A DNA stretch of 64,000 nt from Alteriqipengyuania lutimaris (GTDB lineage: Bacteria; Pseudomonadota; Alphaproteobacteria; Sphingomonadales; Sphingomonadaceae): the NCBI RefSeq assembly GCF_003363135.1, contig NZ_QRBB01000001.1, forward strand, positions 1,393,501 through 1,457,500, given 5' to 3'. Of this stretch, positions 11,247 through 19,926 are shown in pieces; positions within the stretch are counted from its first letter, which is position 1; every line of letters begins with the position of its first letter. The notes under the pieces are model-generated. The model did not search any database and was not told the origin of the DNA. It worked only from the letters and a program-made list of their open reading frames with translations. Both the position numbers and the translations under genes were made by a program.

Positions 11247-12125
11247 TCAGCCTTGATCGGCCTCGATCCGCAGCGCGATACCCACCGCGCAGCCGGGCTG
11301 CACGATGGGCATCGCCTCGGGCGACTGGTTGAGCGCATCGGGCGGGTGGCTCACCGGCTCGATGCAAAGCTCCTCGCCGCCGGGTGGCGCGAAGATGTGA
11401 ACGTGTGGAGCGCCGAAGCCGCGCAGACGGATGGTGCCGTGGGTATCGGTGACGGTGGCCGCACCGCTCCACCCGGTGAAGCAGTGATCGACCAGCGTGT
11501 CGGGCAGGGCGCTTCCCTCGCTCCATGGCGCTAGGCTGTCGGCAGGATGCCCGGTGCCATCGGCAAGAGCGTCACCATCGATGCCGAGCATCTGGTGAGC
11601 GTCGAAGGCGATGCGGCTATCGGGCGCGCGGCGGAAGTAGGGATGCAGGCCGGAGCCGAGCGGGGCGGGTTCGTCAGCCCGGTTCTCGACGATCAGGCGA
11701 ATGGTGCACCCAGCCTTGTCGAGCGCAATGTGCTGGTGCGCGCGATAGGGCCAGGGCCAGTCCGCGCCACCGGGGTAGTCGTCCTCCAGCAGCGCGCTGG
11801 TCTCATCGTGCCGGATGACGCGCCATTCGCGGAGCCAGCCCGTGCCGTGGAGCGGATGCGGGTGGTCGCCGAGGTTGGGATCGAGCGCCACCTCGCGCCC
11901 GCCGAAGCGGAAGCAGCCGTGAGCGATGCGGTTGCAGTAGGGGACGAGCGGGAAGCAGGCCGATTGCAACGGATGGTCGGCCCTGTCGGCCATGGTTCGC
12001 AGGACCGGTGTGTCGCCGAGTGTCAGCGCGGACAGGCAGCCGCCCACGCCGGGGCGCAGGCGCGCCTCCCACGCACCAGCCGCCAGCACGATGTCAGGCA
12101 AGCCCGCCGGTCTCCGCATGGTCAC
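11247..12125 (-). CDS. Aldose 1-epimerase family protein
   Basis: A 292-residue cytoplasmic protein of the galactose-mutarotase fold. It interconverts alpha and beta anomers of free aldoses, which would supply beta-xylose or glucose to dehydrogenases and kinases. Typical motifs are FPLVPYCNRIAHGCF near residue 60, HPLHGTGWLREW near 89, GLHPYF near 158 and the late catalytic Glu in EELCIEPVSHPP. The start is GTG 12125 or ATG 12119; neither has a clear ribosome-binding site. It overlaps the end of the GH5 gene by 32 bases and is the last gene of the xylX operon. Which sugar it prefers cannot be read from the sequence. Confidence 0.88.
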   Translation of the reverse strand: MTMRRPAGLPDIVLAAGAWEARLRPGVGGCLSALTLGDTPVLRTMADRADHPLQSACFPLVPYCNRIAHGCFRFGGREVALDPNLGDHPHPLHGTGWLREWRVIRHDETSALLEDDYPGGADWPWPYRAHQHIALDKAGCTIRLIVENRADEPAPLGSGLHPYFRRAPDSRIAFDAHQMLGIDGDALADGTGHPADSLAPWSEGSALPDTLVDHCFTGWSGAATVTDTHGTIRLRGFGAPHVHIFAPPGGEELCIEPVSHPPDALNQSPEAMPIVQPGCAVGIALRIEADQG

Positions 12126-13422
12126 GGATCAGCGCGAGCATCTCCGCATCGGTGTCGAAATTGCCGAACCAGCCCTGCGGTTCGTGCGGCGGATCGCCCA
12201 TATACTGGAGGTCGCCGTCGCGGAAACGGGCATCGGAGTGCGCGGCGCGCGCCTCCCCGTTCCAGGCCCAGAAGTTACTGCCCTGCGTCGGGCCGCCGCT
12301 CGCCCAGCCGCGCTCAACCGCGTCATAGATCTCGCGGTAGAAGCGCTGGCGGAACTCAGTGGTGGCCGAAGGCGCGGAGGCTTCGCCGTCGCGCGGGAAG
12401 CCGAACTCCTCGATCAGCAGCGGCTTGCCGGCCTCGCGCGCCAGCCGCTCGTGCGCAGCGATATAGGCGCGGGTGTTCGCCTCGACCGTGGGCCAGGTGC
12501 CCGCGAGATCGTCGCCCTTGGCCCAGCCCCAGACCAGCGGCCAGATATGCGCGGTGAGGTAGTCCATGGTGCGATGCGCGCGCAGCACCACCGCTTCCTG
12601 CCCGTTGGCGGCGTGGGTGCCTTCCTGACCGAGGCTGACCATCTGACGGGGAGCGAGCTTGCGGATGCGTGCCGCAGTCGCGTCGATCCATTCGACATAA
12701 GCATCGGCATTGCGCGCGATCGCAGCATCGCTGCCGCCCGGCCGCGGCTCGTTGGCGAGCTGCCACGAGAACAACGCGGGGTCGTCCGCATAGCGCCGCC
12801 CGGTGATGGAATTGGTGCGGCCCACGACGCGATCGAGATGCGCATTGTAAAGCTTACGCGCCTGCGGATTGGAATAGAACTGCGCGGTCGAATTGGCGAA
12901 GGCGGGCCAGGGATGGGCGGGGTCGCCCATGTCCATATACTCGCCCGTCGCGCGCCACAGCAGCGTCTGCAGCCCTCCGGACCATTCCCAGAAGTTGGAG
13001 AGGACCAGCACTGCGGTCATCCCGCGCCTTGCGATCTCGGCCATCGCGAAGTCGAGACCCTCGAACAGCACGGCGTTGGGCGTGCCGTTGGGCCCAGTGA
13101 AGCCGGGCTTGATTGAATTGTTGAGCGGTCCTTCCTCGCCCGAGGCCATGATCCGCAGGTTGTTGACGCCGATTCGCTGCAACCGGTCGAACTCGCGCAC
13201 CAGCCGCGCGCGGTTGCCATAGGGCGCATCGGCGCCAAGCCAGGCGGCGTACCACATGTTCGCGCCCACGATCCGGTAGGGCAGGTCACCCCGGCTGAAT
13301 CCCGTGTCCTCGCGGCGCACGAAAGCCGGTGCGCTCGCGTTTGGTGTCACGCAGCCGGTGAGCGAGACCATGGCTGCCAGCGCCGCACCCTGGACAAGGA
13401 CGCTGCGGCGATCGAATGTCAC
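12094..13422 (-). CDS. GH5 lipoprotein, mannan endo-1,4-beta-mannosidase-like (GH5_7 type)
   Basis: A 442-residue GH5 enzyme. The GTG at 13422 overlaps the stop of the upstream esterase gene by four bases (GTGA) and starts a lipoprotein signal with lipobox SLTGC (Cys about residue 24), so that start is preferred. The acid/base Glu is in WQLANEPRP and the nucleophile Glu in LIEEFGFPRDG. GANMWYAAWLG near the N-terminus and the long insert resemble bacterial GH5_7 mannanases and mannosidases. It would act at the outer or inner membrane face on beta-mannan or manno-oligosaccharides. The subfamily assignment is moderate; GH5 itself is clear. Confidence 0.88.
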   Translation of the reverse strand: MTFDRRSVLVQGAALAAMVSLTGCVTPNASAPAFVRREDTGFSRGDLPYRIVGANMWYAAWLGADAPYGNRARLVREFDRLQRIGVNNLRIMASGEEGPLNNSIKPGFTGPNGTPNAVLFEGLDFAMAEIARRGMTAVLVLSNFWEWSGGLQTLLWRATGEYMDMGDPAHPWPAFANSTAQFYSNPQARKLYNAHLDRVVGRTNSITGRRYADDPALFSWQLANEPRPGGSDAAIARNADAYVEWIDATAARIRKLAPRQMVSLGQEGTHAANGQEAVVLRAHRTMDYLTAHIWPLVWGWAKGDDLAGTWPTVEANTRAYIAAHERLAREAGKPLLIEEFGFPRDGEASAPSATTEFRQRFYREIYDAVERGWASGGPTQGSNFWAWNGEARAAHSDARFRDGDLQYMGDPPHEPQGWFGNFDTDAEMLALIRDHAETGGLA

Positions 13423-15317
13423 GGAGACACTTCCAGCTCGAAGCCGGGGATGGGCAGGCCACGCGCATCGTACAGATTGACGATCGGCGCATCGGACCAC
13501 GCGTGACGGACGCGCGCGACGGTTCGGCCGCTCTCGACCGGGATCGCCACAGTGGCGCCCTCGATCCGCGCATCGGCCCAGCGGCAGGTGCCGTCAGGGG
13601 AACACGCCTCGATACCCAGCGGAGCCGCTCCGCCGAATGCGCGCAAGTCACCTTCGACGCCTTCGAAGCGAACCACGATCCGGTCGCCCTCGCGGGTCGC
13701 ACCGGCAGGCATCGGCATCGGCGTGCCTTGCGCCGCGGCGGCCAGCCGCTTGCCCAGATCGTTCTTGTTCGCCGGGTGGATATCGGTCGGCTCGCCAATG
13801 TCGATCGCGGTTACAAGCGCGGCGTTCCCGTCCGCCGCCACCCCGTCGAGCTGGTCCTGCCGCACCTGCGCCCAGGCGGACTCGGTCGGTTCGCTGTGCC
13901 GCTGGCCGTAATCGGCAAGCTGGACGACCAGCATGCGCGTTTGCGGGCCGAACTGTCGCCGCCAGCCCGCAAACAGTTCACGCAGCTTCACGTCGTAGTC
14001 CGGCTGGCCCACGTCGGCCTCGCCCTGGTACCACGCCACACCTGCCAGACGCATCGGGCCGAGCGGGGCGATCATCGCATTGTGCATGACGCCCAAGCCC
14101 GCATTGGCATCCCACGGCGCACGCGGCGGGACGCCTTCGACCGTACCGATGGAATATTCCCAGTCGGCGCCGAGCGGGATCGTGCTGCCGCCGTGCGTGG
14201 TGAAGAACAGCCGCTCCGGCCCCGCAAAGAAGCCTCCGGTGTCCCACATGTTGTTGGCGGCGATCAGGACTTCGTTTTCGCCTTCGCGCAGGTACTGGGC
14301 GGGCACGCGATAGGTGCGCTCGACGGCCCAGCCGAATGTGTAGCCGACCGGATTGCCATTGACCCAGGTGAGGTCGAGATCGTCGATCGCGCCAATCGAA
14401 AGCGCGCCTTCGCCGCTTGCCTGCTCGGCAGTTAGCGTGAAGGTCTGCCGCAGCCAGACATTGGCGCGCGGGTTCTCGTCGAGCCCGGTGCCTTCCCAGT
14501 CGTTCCAGAACGAGAACTGGGGGATCGGCTGCCAGTCAAGCATCGAACTGTCGGTCCACGGCTCGCGGCCGTTGTCGTTGGCGCGCCACCAGTCGTACCA
14601 CTGGGGAACGAAGGCCTGCGCCGCGGCCAGCGGATCGCGTTCGTACACCCGAAGCTGTTCCAGCGTGTCCTCGCCGTAGAGCACGCGCACGCTCTCGGGC
14701 GTCAGCCATGCGCTGGCGGCGCTGCCGCCCCAGTTCGAGTGGATCAGGCCCAGCGGCACGTCCGGATGATCCGCGCGCAGCTGCTTGCCCATGAAGAAGC
14801 AGGCCGCGGAAAATTCCTCCACGCTCTCGCGCGTCGCGGGCTGCCAGGCGCCCGGTTCACTGAGAGTGTCCTGCGGTACCGGGGCAGTCGTCTGCGCGAC
14901 CTTGAACAGGCGAATGCCATCGTCCGGTGCCAGCCGCAGCTCGGTGAAGGTATTGAGCGCGCGAGTCACCGGCAGTTCCATGTTCGACTGGCCCGAACAC
15001 AGGTAGACGTCGCCAATCAGGAGGTTGTCGACCTTCGTCTCGCCGCTCGCATCGCGCAGCGACAAGCTGATCGGTGTCTCGCTCGCTTTCCGCGCCGGGA
15101 AGCTCAGAGTGAAAGCGCCCTCGCGATCCGCCTTCGCGCTCACCTGATCGCCGCCGAGCGATCCGGTGACCGTGCCCTCCGGCGTCGCGGTCCCTGCGAC
15201 GAGGATGGGCTCGCCGCGCTGGAGCACCATGCCTTCGCCGTAAGCCGGACCGAGAGTGGGTGCGGCCGAGGCGGACCCGGCAACGATCAGTGCCGCCAAG
15301 CCGAACGCGTATTTCAT
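13419..15317 (-). CDS. Exported SASA-family (sialate O-acetylesterase-like) acetylesterase
   Basis: A 632-residue protein starting at ATG 15317 with a signal peptide (MKYAFGLAALIVAGSASA). The Ser nucleophile is in LCSGQSNMELP (about residue 100) and the catalytic Asp-His pair in PTDIHPANK near the C-terminus; between them is an inserted beta-sandwich domain (RANVWLRQTFTL, EGENEVLIAANN). The family hydrolyses O-acetyl esters; in a xylan locus it most likely removes acetyl groups from xylan or xylo-oligosaccharides rather than sialate. The start codon overlaps the xylC stop by four bases, and its own stop overlaps the GH5 start, giving tight coupling. Confidence 0.9.
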   Translation of the reverse strand: MKYAFGLAALIVAGSASAAPTLGPAYGEGMVLQRGEPILVAGTATPEGTVTGSLGGDQVSAKADREGAFTLSFPARKASETPISLSLRDASGETKVDNLLIGDVYLCSGQSNMELPVTRALNTFTELRLAPDDGIRLFKVAQTTAPVPQDTLSEPGAWQPATRESVEEFSAACFFMGKQLRADHPDVPLGLIHSNWGGSAASAWLTPESVRVLYGEDTLEQLRVYERDPLAAAQAFVPQWYDWWRANDNGREPWTDSSMLDWQPIPQFSFWNDWEGTGLDENPRANVWLRQTFTLTAEQASGEGALSIGAIDDLDLTWVNGNPVGYTFGWAVERTYRVPAQYLREGENEVLIAANNMWDTGGFFAGPERLFFTTHGGSTIPLGADWEYSIGTVEGVPPRAPWDANAGLGVMHNAMIAPLGPMRLAGVAWYQGEADVGQPDYDVKLRELFAGWRRQFGPQTRMLVVQLADYGQRHSEPTESAWAQVRQDQLDGVAADGNAALVTAIDIGEPTDIHPANKNDLGKRLAAAAQGTPMPMPAGATREGDRIVVRFEGVEGDLRAFGGAAPLGIEACSPDGTCRWADARIEGATVAIPVESGRTVARVRHAWSDAPIVNLYDARGLPIPGFELEVSP

Positions 15318-16198
15318 CCCAGCTTCGCCAGCGGCTGCGCAAAACCTTTCACCGGCGCATCGAACGCGAACAGGCTCCCGGCGAGGGGATATTCCTCCAT
15401 GTCGGCAGGCTCCATGTTCTTGGTAGCGGTGGTGACGTAGCCGGTGCCGAAATCGGTCCCGCCGAAGGCCATCTTGGTGATGTCGCGCGCAGGCATCGCG
15501 ATCGTCGCCACCAGTTCGCCATCGGGCGAGAAGCGTGCCACGCGGCTGCCCAGGTAAAGTCCGGTCCACACGTGATCCTCGGCATCGACCACTGGGCCGT
15601 CGGGGTAGGCATCGGGGAACAGCGCCCCGGTATCGGCGAAGGGCCGCGCATCGCCGACGCCATCGGCCGACAGGTCCGCGACCATCATCTTCTGCGATCC
15701 GGTGTCGGTGAAGTAGATACGGTCGCCTGCGGCACTCACCGCCGGGCCGTTGGTGATGGTGATGCCGGAAGGACCCGCAGGCCTGATATCGCCGCGGTCG
15801 AAGACGTAGAAACGGCCCGAGGCGCTGCCTTCGCTATCGTCCATCGATCCGAACCAGACGCGCCCCCAGGGATCGGTGCAGGCATCGTTGAGCCGGTTGC
15901 CCGCAGGTTCTCCCGGAACCGCCATCAACTTCGCAAACGCCTTTTGCTCGGGATCAAAGGTGTAGAGCCCATCCTTCAGGCCGCACAGCAGCCCCCCCCC
16001 TTCTGCAGGCAGCGCCCAGCCGATCTGGTCGGGCGCCTCGGCGAAGGAATTGCTCCCCGTGTCGGGATCGTAGTGCCACAGGCGGTGCCGCTTGATATCG
16101 ACGAACCATACGATCTGTCGTCCGGCATCCCACAGCACGCCCTCGCCGAGCTTGCTCTGGGCGTCGAGGACGCTGCGAACTTCGGCCTTTATCTCCAT
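15314..16198 (-). CDS. xylC: SMP-30/gluconolaconase-family xylonolactonase
   Basis: A 294-residue six-bladed propeller that opens D-xylono-lactone to D-xylonate, the second Weimberg step. Family marks are the early Glu metal ligand in KLGEGVLWD (residue 18), PAGNRLNDACTDPWGRVWFGSMD near residue 100, GPAVSAAGDRIYFTDT near 152 and PDGPVVDAEDHVWTGL near 200. It overlaps xylB by ten bases and the acetylesterase by four. The name rests on its place between xylB and the rest of the pathway; the family also contains glucono- and arabinolactonases. Confidence 0.9.
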   Translation of the reverse strand: MEIKAEVRSVLDAQSKLGEGVLWDAGRQIVWFVDIKRHRLWHYDPDTGSNSFAEAPDQIGWALPAEGGGLLCGLKDGLYTFDPEQKAFAKLMAVPGEPAGNRLNDACTDPWGRVWFGSMDDSEGSASGRFYVFDRGDIRPAGPSGITITNGPAVSAAGDRIYFTDTGSQKMMVADLSADGVGDARPFADTGALFPDAYPDGPVVDAEDHVWTGLYLGSRVARFSPDGELVATIAMPARDITKMAFGGTDFGTGYVTTATKNMEPADMEEYPLAGSLFAFDAPVKGFAQPLAKLG

Positions 16199-16974
16199 CC
16201 GGCATCCACCCAGTAATTATGCGCGGTGCAGAAGCGCGCGTCGTCCGATGCGAGGAACAATGCCATCGCCGCGATGTCGGCCGGCTGGATACGGCCCTTC
16301 AGACACTGCGCCGCCACGATCTCCGCCTCGCCTTCGGGCGTGTACCATTTCATCTGACGCGGAGTCTGCACATTGCCCGGAATGATCGTGTTCACGCGGA
16401 TGTTGTCGGGCCCCAGCTCCCGCGCGAGGCTCCGCGTCAGGCCTTCGATGGCAGCCTTTGCGGTCTCGTAGAGTGTCAGGTTCTCCAGCCCCAGATGCCA
16501 GCTGATCGATCCCAGGTTGACGATGCTGCCACCGCCCGCCTGCTGCATCGCGGGAGTGACCGCCTGCGCGGCGAAGAACTGATGCTTGAGGTTGACCGCC
16601 ATCCGGTCGTCCCAGAATTCCGGGGTCACATCGGCCACCTTGTGCCGGTCGTCGCTGGCGGCGTTGTTGATCAGCACGTCGCATCCACCGAACCTATCGA
16701 TGATCGAGTGGATCTTGGCGCCGTAGTCGGCGGTGTCGGTAATGTCGCAATGGTGGAAGATCGGCTGTGCCGGTGCATCCGCCAGCCGTTCGACCAGCGC
16801 TTCGCTGGTATCCGTCTGCACATCCACGAAAGCGACGCGCGCGCCCTGCCGTGCAAATCCCTCTACGATCGCCTCGCCGATGCCGGACCCGCCGCCACTG
16901 ACGATCACCCGCTTGCCGGACAAGCTCGGATAGACGGCCGATCCCGAAGTCGGGGCCAGCTCACCCTCCGCCAT
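16189..16974 (-). CDS. xylB: D-xylose 1-dehydrogenase, NAD-dependent SDR
   Basis: Oxidises D-xylose to D-xylonolactone, the first Weimberg step. ATG 16974, with TGAGGA about ten bases upstream, gives 261 residues; the frame also has ATGs up to 17019. SDR motifs are SGGGSGIG (26-33), NNA (103-105), Ser156 or Ser158 in GSISWHLG, and Tyr169/Lys173 (YETAK). SISWHLGLENL, KWYTPEGEAEIVAAQCLKGR and a C-terminus ending YWVDAGWR closely resemble what I recall of Caulobacter XylB. It lies between xylX and xylC in one operon. Confidence 0.93.
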   Translation of the reverse strand: MAEGELAPTSGSAVYPSLSGKRVIVSGGGSGIGEAIVEGFARQGARVAFVDVQTDTSEALVERLADAPAQPIFHHCDITDTADYGAKIHSIIDRFGGCDVLINNAASDDRHKVADVTPEFWDDRMAVNLKHQFFAAQAVTPAMQQAGGGSIVNLGSISWHLGLENLTLYETAKAAIEGLTRSLARELGPDNIRVNTIIPGNVQTPRQMKWYTPEGEAEIVAAQCLKGRIQPADIAAMALFLASDDARFCTAHNYWVDAGWR

Positions 16975-17035
16975 GCGGTTAAATTCCTCACCCATTTGCA
17001 TTTTTCTCTTTAATTCCAAGTAGATCGGGCGCCGG

Positions 17036-18160
17036 TCAAAGCCTGTCGACCAACCCGCGCGCGTTCAGATTTCGTACCCATTCGCCGATGCCGGTCGTCC
17101 AGGCCGGGGCATCGCGCGAAGTCATAACAGTATTTACGAGGCTCCCGATCCGTTCCGACCGGATGGTGACCACATCGCCGATCTTGTGGGTAAACCCGGC
17201 GCCTGCCTCTTCACGATCGTCGGTCGGCGCGAACAGCGTTCCGCAAAACAGCACGAAGCCATCGGGATAATGATGCTCCGACAGGCACTGCGCAACCAGA
17301 TCGGCCGGATCGCGGCTGATCTGCGCCATCTCGTTTCGGCCTTCGAGGCGATATCCGTCCGGCCCTTCGATCTCCAGTTCCACGTCGGCCTTGCGCACGT
17401 CGTCGAGCGTGAAGCCATCGTCGAACAGACGGATAAACGGCCCGATCGCGCAGGAGGCGGTGTTGTCCTTCGCCTTGGACAGCAGCAGCGCGGAACGGCC
17501 TTCGAAATCGCGCAGATTGACGTCGTTGCCAAGCGTCGCGCCCAGGATTTCGCCGTGCGCGTCGCACACGAGCACCACCTCGGGTTCCGGATTGTTCCAG
17601 CTCGAATCCGAACGGATGCCGATGGGTTCGCCGTGCCCAACCGAAGAGAGGACCGGGGATTTGGAGAAGATTTCCGCATCCGGGCCGATCGCCACTTCGA
17701 GATATTGCGACCACATGCCCTCTTCGAGCAGGGCCTGCTTGAGCTGTTCGGCTTCCGCGCTGCCGGGAACAACTGCGCGGATTCCGGCGCCGACCTTCTC
17801 TTCCAGCTGCGCGCGAATATCCTTCGCCTTCTGCGCGTCGCCGCGCGCACGTTCCTCTATCACCCGCTCGATTGCCGACACCGCGAAGGTAACGCCGCTG
17901 GCCTTGATGCACTGGAGGTCGATCGGGCTGAGCAGGCTCCAGCCTTCGGGAAGACCGTCGGTGACCCGCCCCAGCTTCTCGCCGCCAGTCCAGGCCTTCC
18001 GTGCAAGAGCGCCGGAAACGCTCGCGACGGAGCTGGTCAGATCGTAAAGCATGCCTTCGTGGATCGCGATGACCACGGGTCCTTCCGGCGCCATTGCGCG
18101 CCCGATGAAGCGTCCGCTCGTGTAATCCGCTGGCAGAATGGAAACCAGATTTTCGGCCAT
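17036..18160 (-). CDS. xylX: 2-keto-3-deoxy-D-xylonate dehydratase (FAH family)
   Basis: Converts 2-keto-3-deoxyxylonate to alpha-ketoglutarate semialdehyde, the fourth Weimberg step. The 374 residues carry a fumarylacetoacetase-like C-terminal half with metal-binding motifs WNNPEPEVVLVCD and GNDVNLRDFEGRS and the GFTHKIGDVV end region. LLSPIDLQCIKASGVTFAVS and LWSQYLEVAIGPDAEIF-like stretches resemble Caulobacter XylX, which distinguishes it from ordinary FAH hydrolases. ATG 18160 has GGAGGGC about ten bases upstream. A LacI-type operator lies 22 bases before the start codon. It is the first gene of a six-gene minus-strand operon ending at the epimerase. Confidence 0.93.
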   Translation of the reverse strand: MAENLVSILPADYTSGRFIGRAMAPEGPVVIAIHEGMLYDLTSSVASVSGALARKAWTGGEKLGRVTDGLPEGWSLLSPIDLQCIKASGVTFAVSAIERVIEERARGDAQKAKDIRAQLEEKVGAGIRAVVPGSAEAEQLKQALLEEGMWSQYLEVAIGPDAEIFSKSPVLSSVGHGEPIGIRSDSSWNNPEPEVVLVCDAHGEILGATLGNDVNLRDFEGRSALLLSKAKDNTASCAIGPFIRLFDDGFTLDDVRKADVELEIEGPDGYRLEGRNEMAQISRDPADLVAQCLSEHHYPDGFVLFCGTLFAPTDDREEAGAGFTHKIGDVVTIRSERIGSLVNTVMTSRDAPAWTTGIGEWVRNLNARGLVDRL

Positions 18161-18182
18161 ATGTGGCTCTTGCCCTCCCGAG

Positions 18183-18196
18183 TGTGAGCGCTACCA
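18183..18196. promoter_or_regulatory. LacI-type operator between xylX and GH43
   Basis: TGTGAGCGCTACCA matches the perfect site at 3973 in 12 of 14 positions, with an intact AGCGCT core. It lies between the divergent xylX (start 18160) and GH43 (start 18253) genes, so it can serve both. Confidence 0.75.
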
Positions 18197-18252
18197 TATG
18201 GATGCGACCTTGCGAGAGCAAGGCATAACAAAAAGCGTTGGGAGAGACTTCG

Positions 18253-19908
18253 ATGGCATACCGAATTGGGGGAGTCCTGCTCCCTATGGCGCTCGTTCTG
18301 GGTCATCCGGCACTTGCCCAGCCGGAAGCGACCTTCGACTTCGTGGAGTACGAGGGACGCGACAACACGCCGCCGGCGCCCGAGGGCTATTACCGTAATC
18401 CGGTCCTGCCCGGGTTCCATCCCGATCCCTCGATCGTGAAAGTGGGCGACGATTTCTATGCGGTCAATTCGACCTTCAGCTGGTTTCCGGGCCTGCCGAT
18501 CCTGCACAGCCGCGATCTGGTGGACTGGACGCTGATCGGCAATGCGATCAACCGATCGGACCAGCTCGATTTCTCCGGGCTGGGGACCAATCGCGGCCTG
18601 TTTGCGCCCGCGATCACGCATCACGACGGCAAATTCTGGATCGTGAATACCTGCATCGAATGCGGCGACAATTTCGTCATTACTGCGGATCGCCCCGAAG
18701 GGCCGTGGAGCGATCCCAAGTGGCTGGAGTTCGGCGGGATCGACCCATCGCTCTATTTCGAAGGCGAGCGGGCCTGGATTGTCTACAACGACGCGCCGCC
18801 GGGAGAGCCGAAGTATGAAGGCCACCGCGCGCTCTGGCTGCAGGAGTTCGATCAGGAAACCATGCAGGTCTTGCCCGAGCGCACGCTGCTGGTGGATGGC
18901 GGCGTCGACCCGTCGACCAATCCGATCTGGGCCGAAGGGCCGCATATCTACAAGATCGACGGCTGGTATTATCTGCTCACCGCCGAAGGCGGCACGGCGG
19001 ACCAGCATTCGCAGACCATCTGGCGTTCGCGCAATGTCGACGGGCCCTACGTGCCGGGGCCGATCAACCCGATCCTGACCCAGCGCGATCTTTCGCCCGA
19101 CCGGCCGGACCGGGTGGAGGCGACCGGGCACGCCGATATCGTCCAGCTCGACGACGGCAGCTGGTGGGGCCTATTCCTCGCCACGCGACCCTTCGCCGGG
19201 CAATCGACATTGCTGGGGCGCGAGACCTTCCTTCTGCCGGTCCGCTGGAAGGATGGCTGGCCGCTGTTCCTCGAGCCCGGGGAAGCGGTGCCGCCGGTGG
19301 TCGAAAAGCCCGATCTGGCCGCCGCTACGGGCGCAGAATGGACAGCCTGGCGCGACGGTTTCGACGCGCCCGCACTCTCGCCCGAATGGCTCACGATGCG
19401 CACTCCGGGAGAGGAATCGCGTATCCTGCACGATCTCGACCGCGGCGAAATCCTGCTGCGGCCCGGCGCCGTGCCGGCGGGCAGTCTCGACAGGTTCGCT
19501 TTCATCGGACGCCGGATGCGCCATCACGACGCGGCATTCACCACCGCGGTGAACATGACCCGCGGGGACGAGGGGGATTACGCAGGGCTGCTCGCCTTCA
19601 TGGACGAGGGGCATTTCCTGACGGTGGGCATCGAACAGGGCGAGGCCGCGCGCGAGATCGTAGTCCGCCTGCGCAAGGACCCGGACGACGCGGAGCGGGG
19701 CGAAGTCGTCCACCGCGCTGCGTGGAACGACGCGAGCGCCCAACTGCGGCTGAGCTTCGAAGGTGGCAGCGCCGTCGCCGCATGGCGCGAAGGCGAGGAT
19801 GGCGAATGGACGCAATCTCCTGCGATCGACGTCGAGCCCTTGTCATCGATCCATGCCGGGCTGTTCACCGGGCTGGTGGTCGGCCCCTATGCAGTGGCGG
19901 GCGACTAG
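18253..19908 (+). CDS. Exported GH43 beta-xylosidase/alpha-L-arabinofuranosidase
   Basis: A 551-residue enzyme. ATG 18253 follows GGGAGAG at a good distance and begins a signal peptide ending near ALAQ (residue 23). The GH43 propeller has Asp58 (GFHPDPSIV), Asp164 (GGIDPSL) and Glu228 (WAEGPHIYK) in the catalytic places, and RPFAGQSTLLGRETFLLPV near residue 320. A C-terminal beta-sandwich from about residue 355 is typical of two-domain xylosidases and arabinofuranosidases (GH43_12-like). It probably releases xylose or arabinose from arabinoxylan fragments. It is transcribed alone and divergent from xylX across a shared operator; the downstream CBM-like gene converges on it. Confidence 0.92.
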   Translation: MAYRIGGVLLPMALVLGHPALAQPEATFDFVEYEGRDNTPPAPEGYYRNPVLPGFHPDPSIVKVGDDFYAVNSTFSWFPGLPILHSRDLVDWTLIGNAINRSDQLDFSGLGTNRGLFAPAITHHDGKFWIVNTCIECGDNFVITADRPEGPWSDPKWLEFGGIDPSLYFEGERAWIVYNDAPPGEPKYEGHRALWLQEFDQETMQVLPERTLLVDGGVDPSTNPIWAEGPHIYKIDGWYYLLTAEGGTADQHSQTIWRSRNVDGPYVPGPINPILTQRDLSPDRPDRVEATGHADIVQLDDGSWWGLFLATRPFAGQSTLLGRETFLLPVRWKDGWPLFLEPGEAVPPVVEKPDLAAATGAEWTAWRDGFDAPALSPEWLTMRTPGEESRILHDLDRGEILLRPGAVPAGSLDRFAFIGRRMRHHDAAFTTAVNMTRGDEGDYAGLLAFMDEGHFLTVGIEQGEAAREIVVRLRKDPDDAERGEVVHRAAWNDASAQLRLSFEGGSAVAAWREGEDGEWTQSPAIDVEPLSSIHAGLFTGLVVGPYAVAGD

Positions 19909-19926
19909 GCCTGCCGGGCGGGGTGA

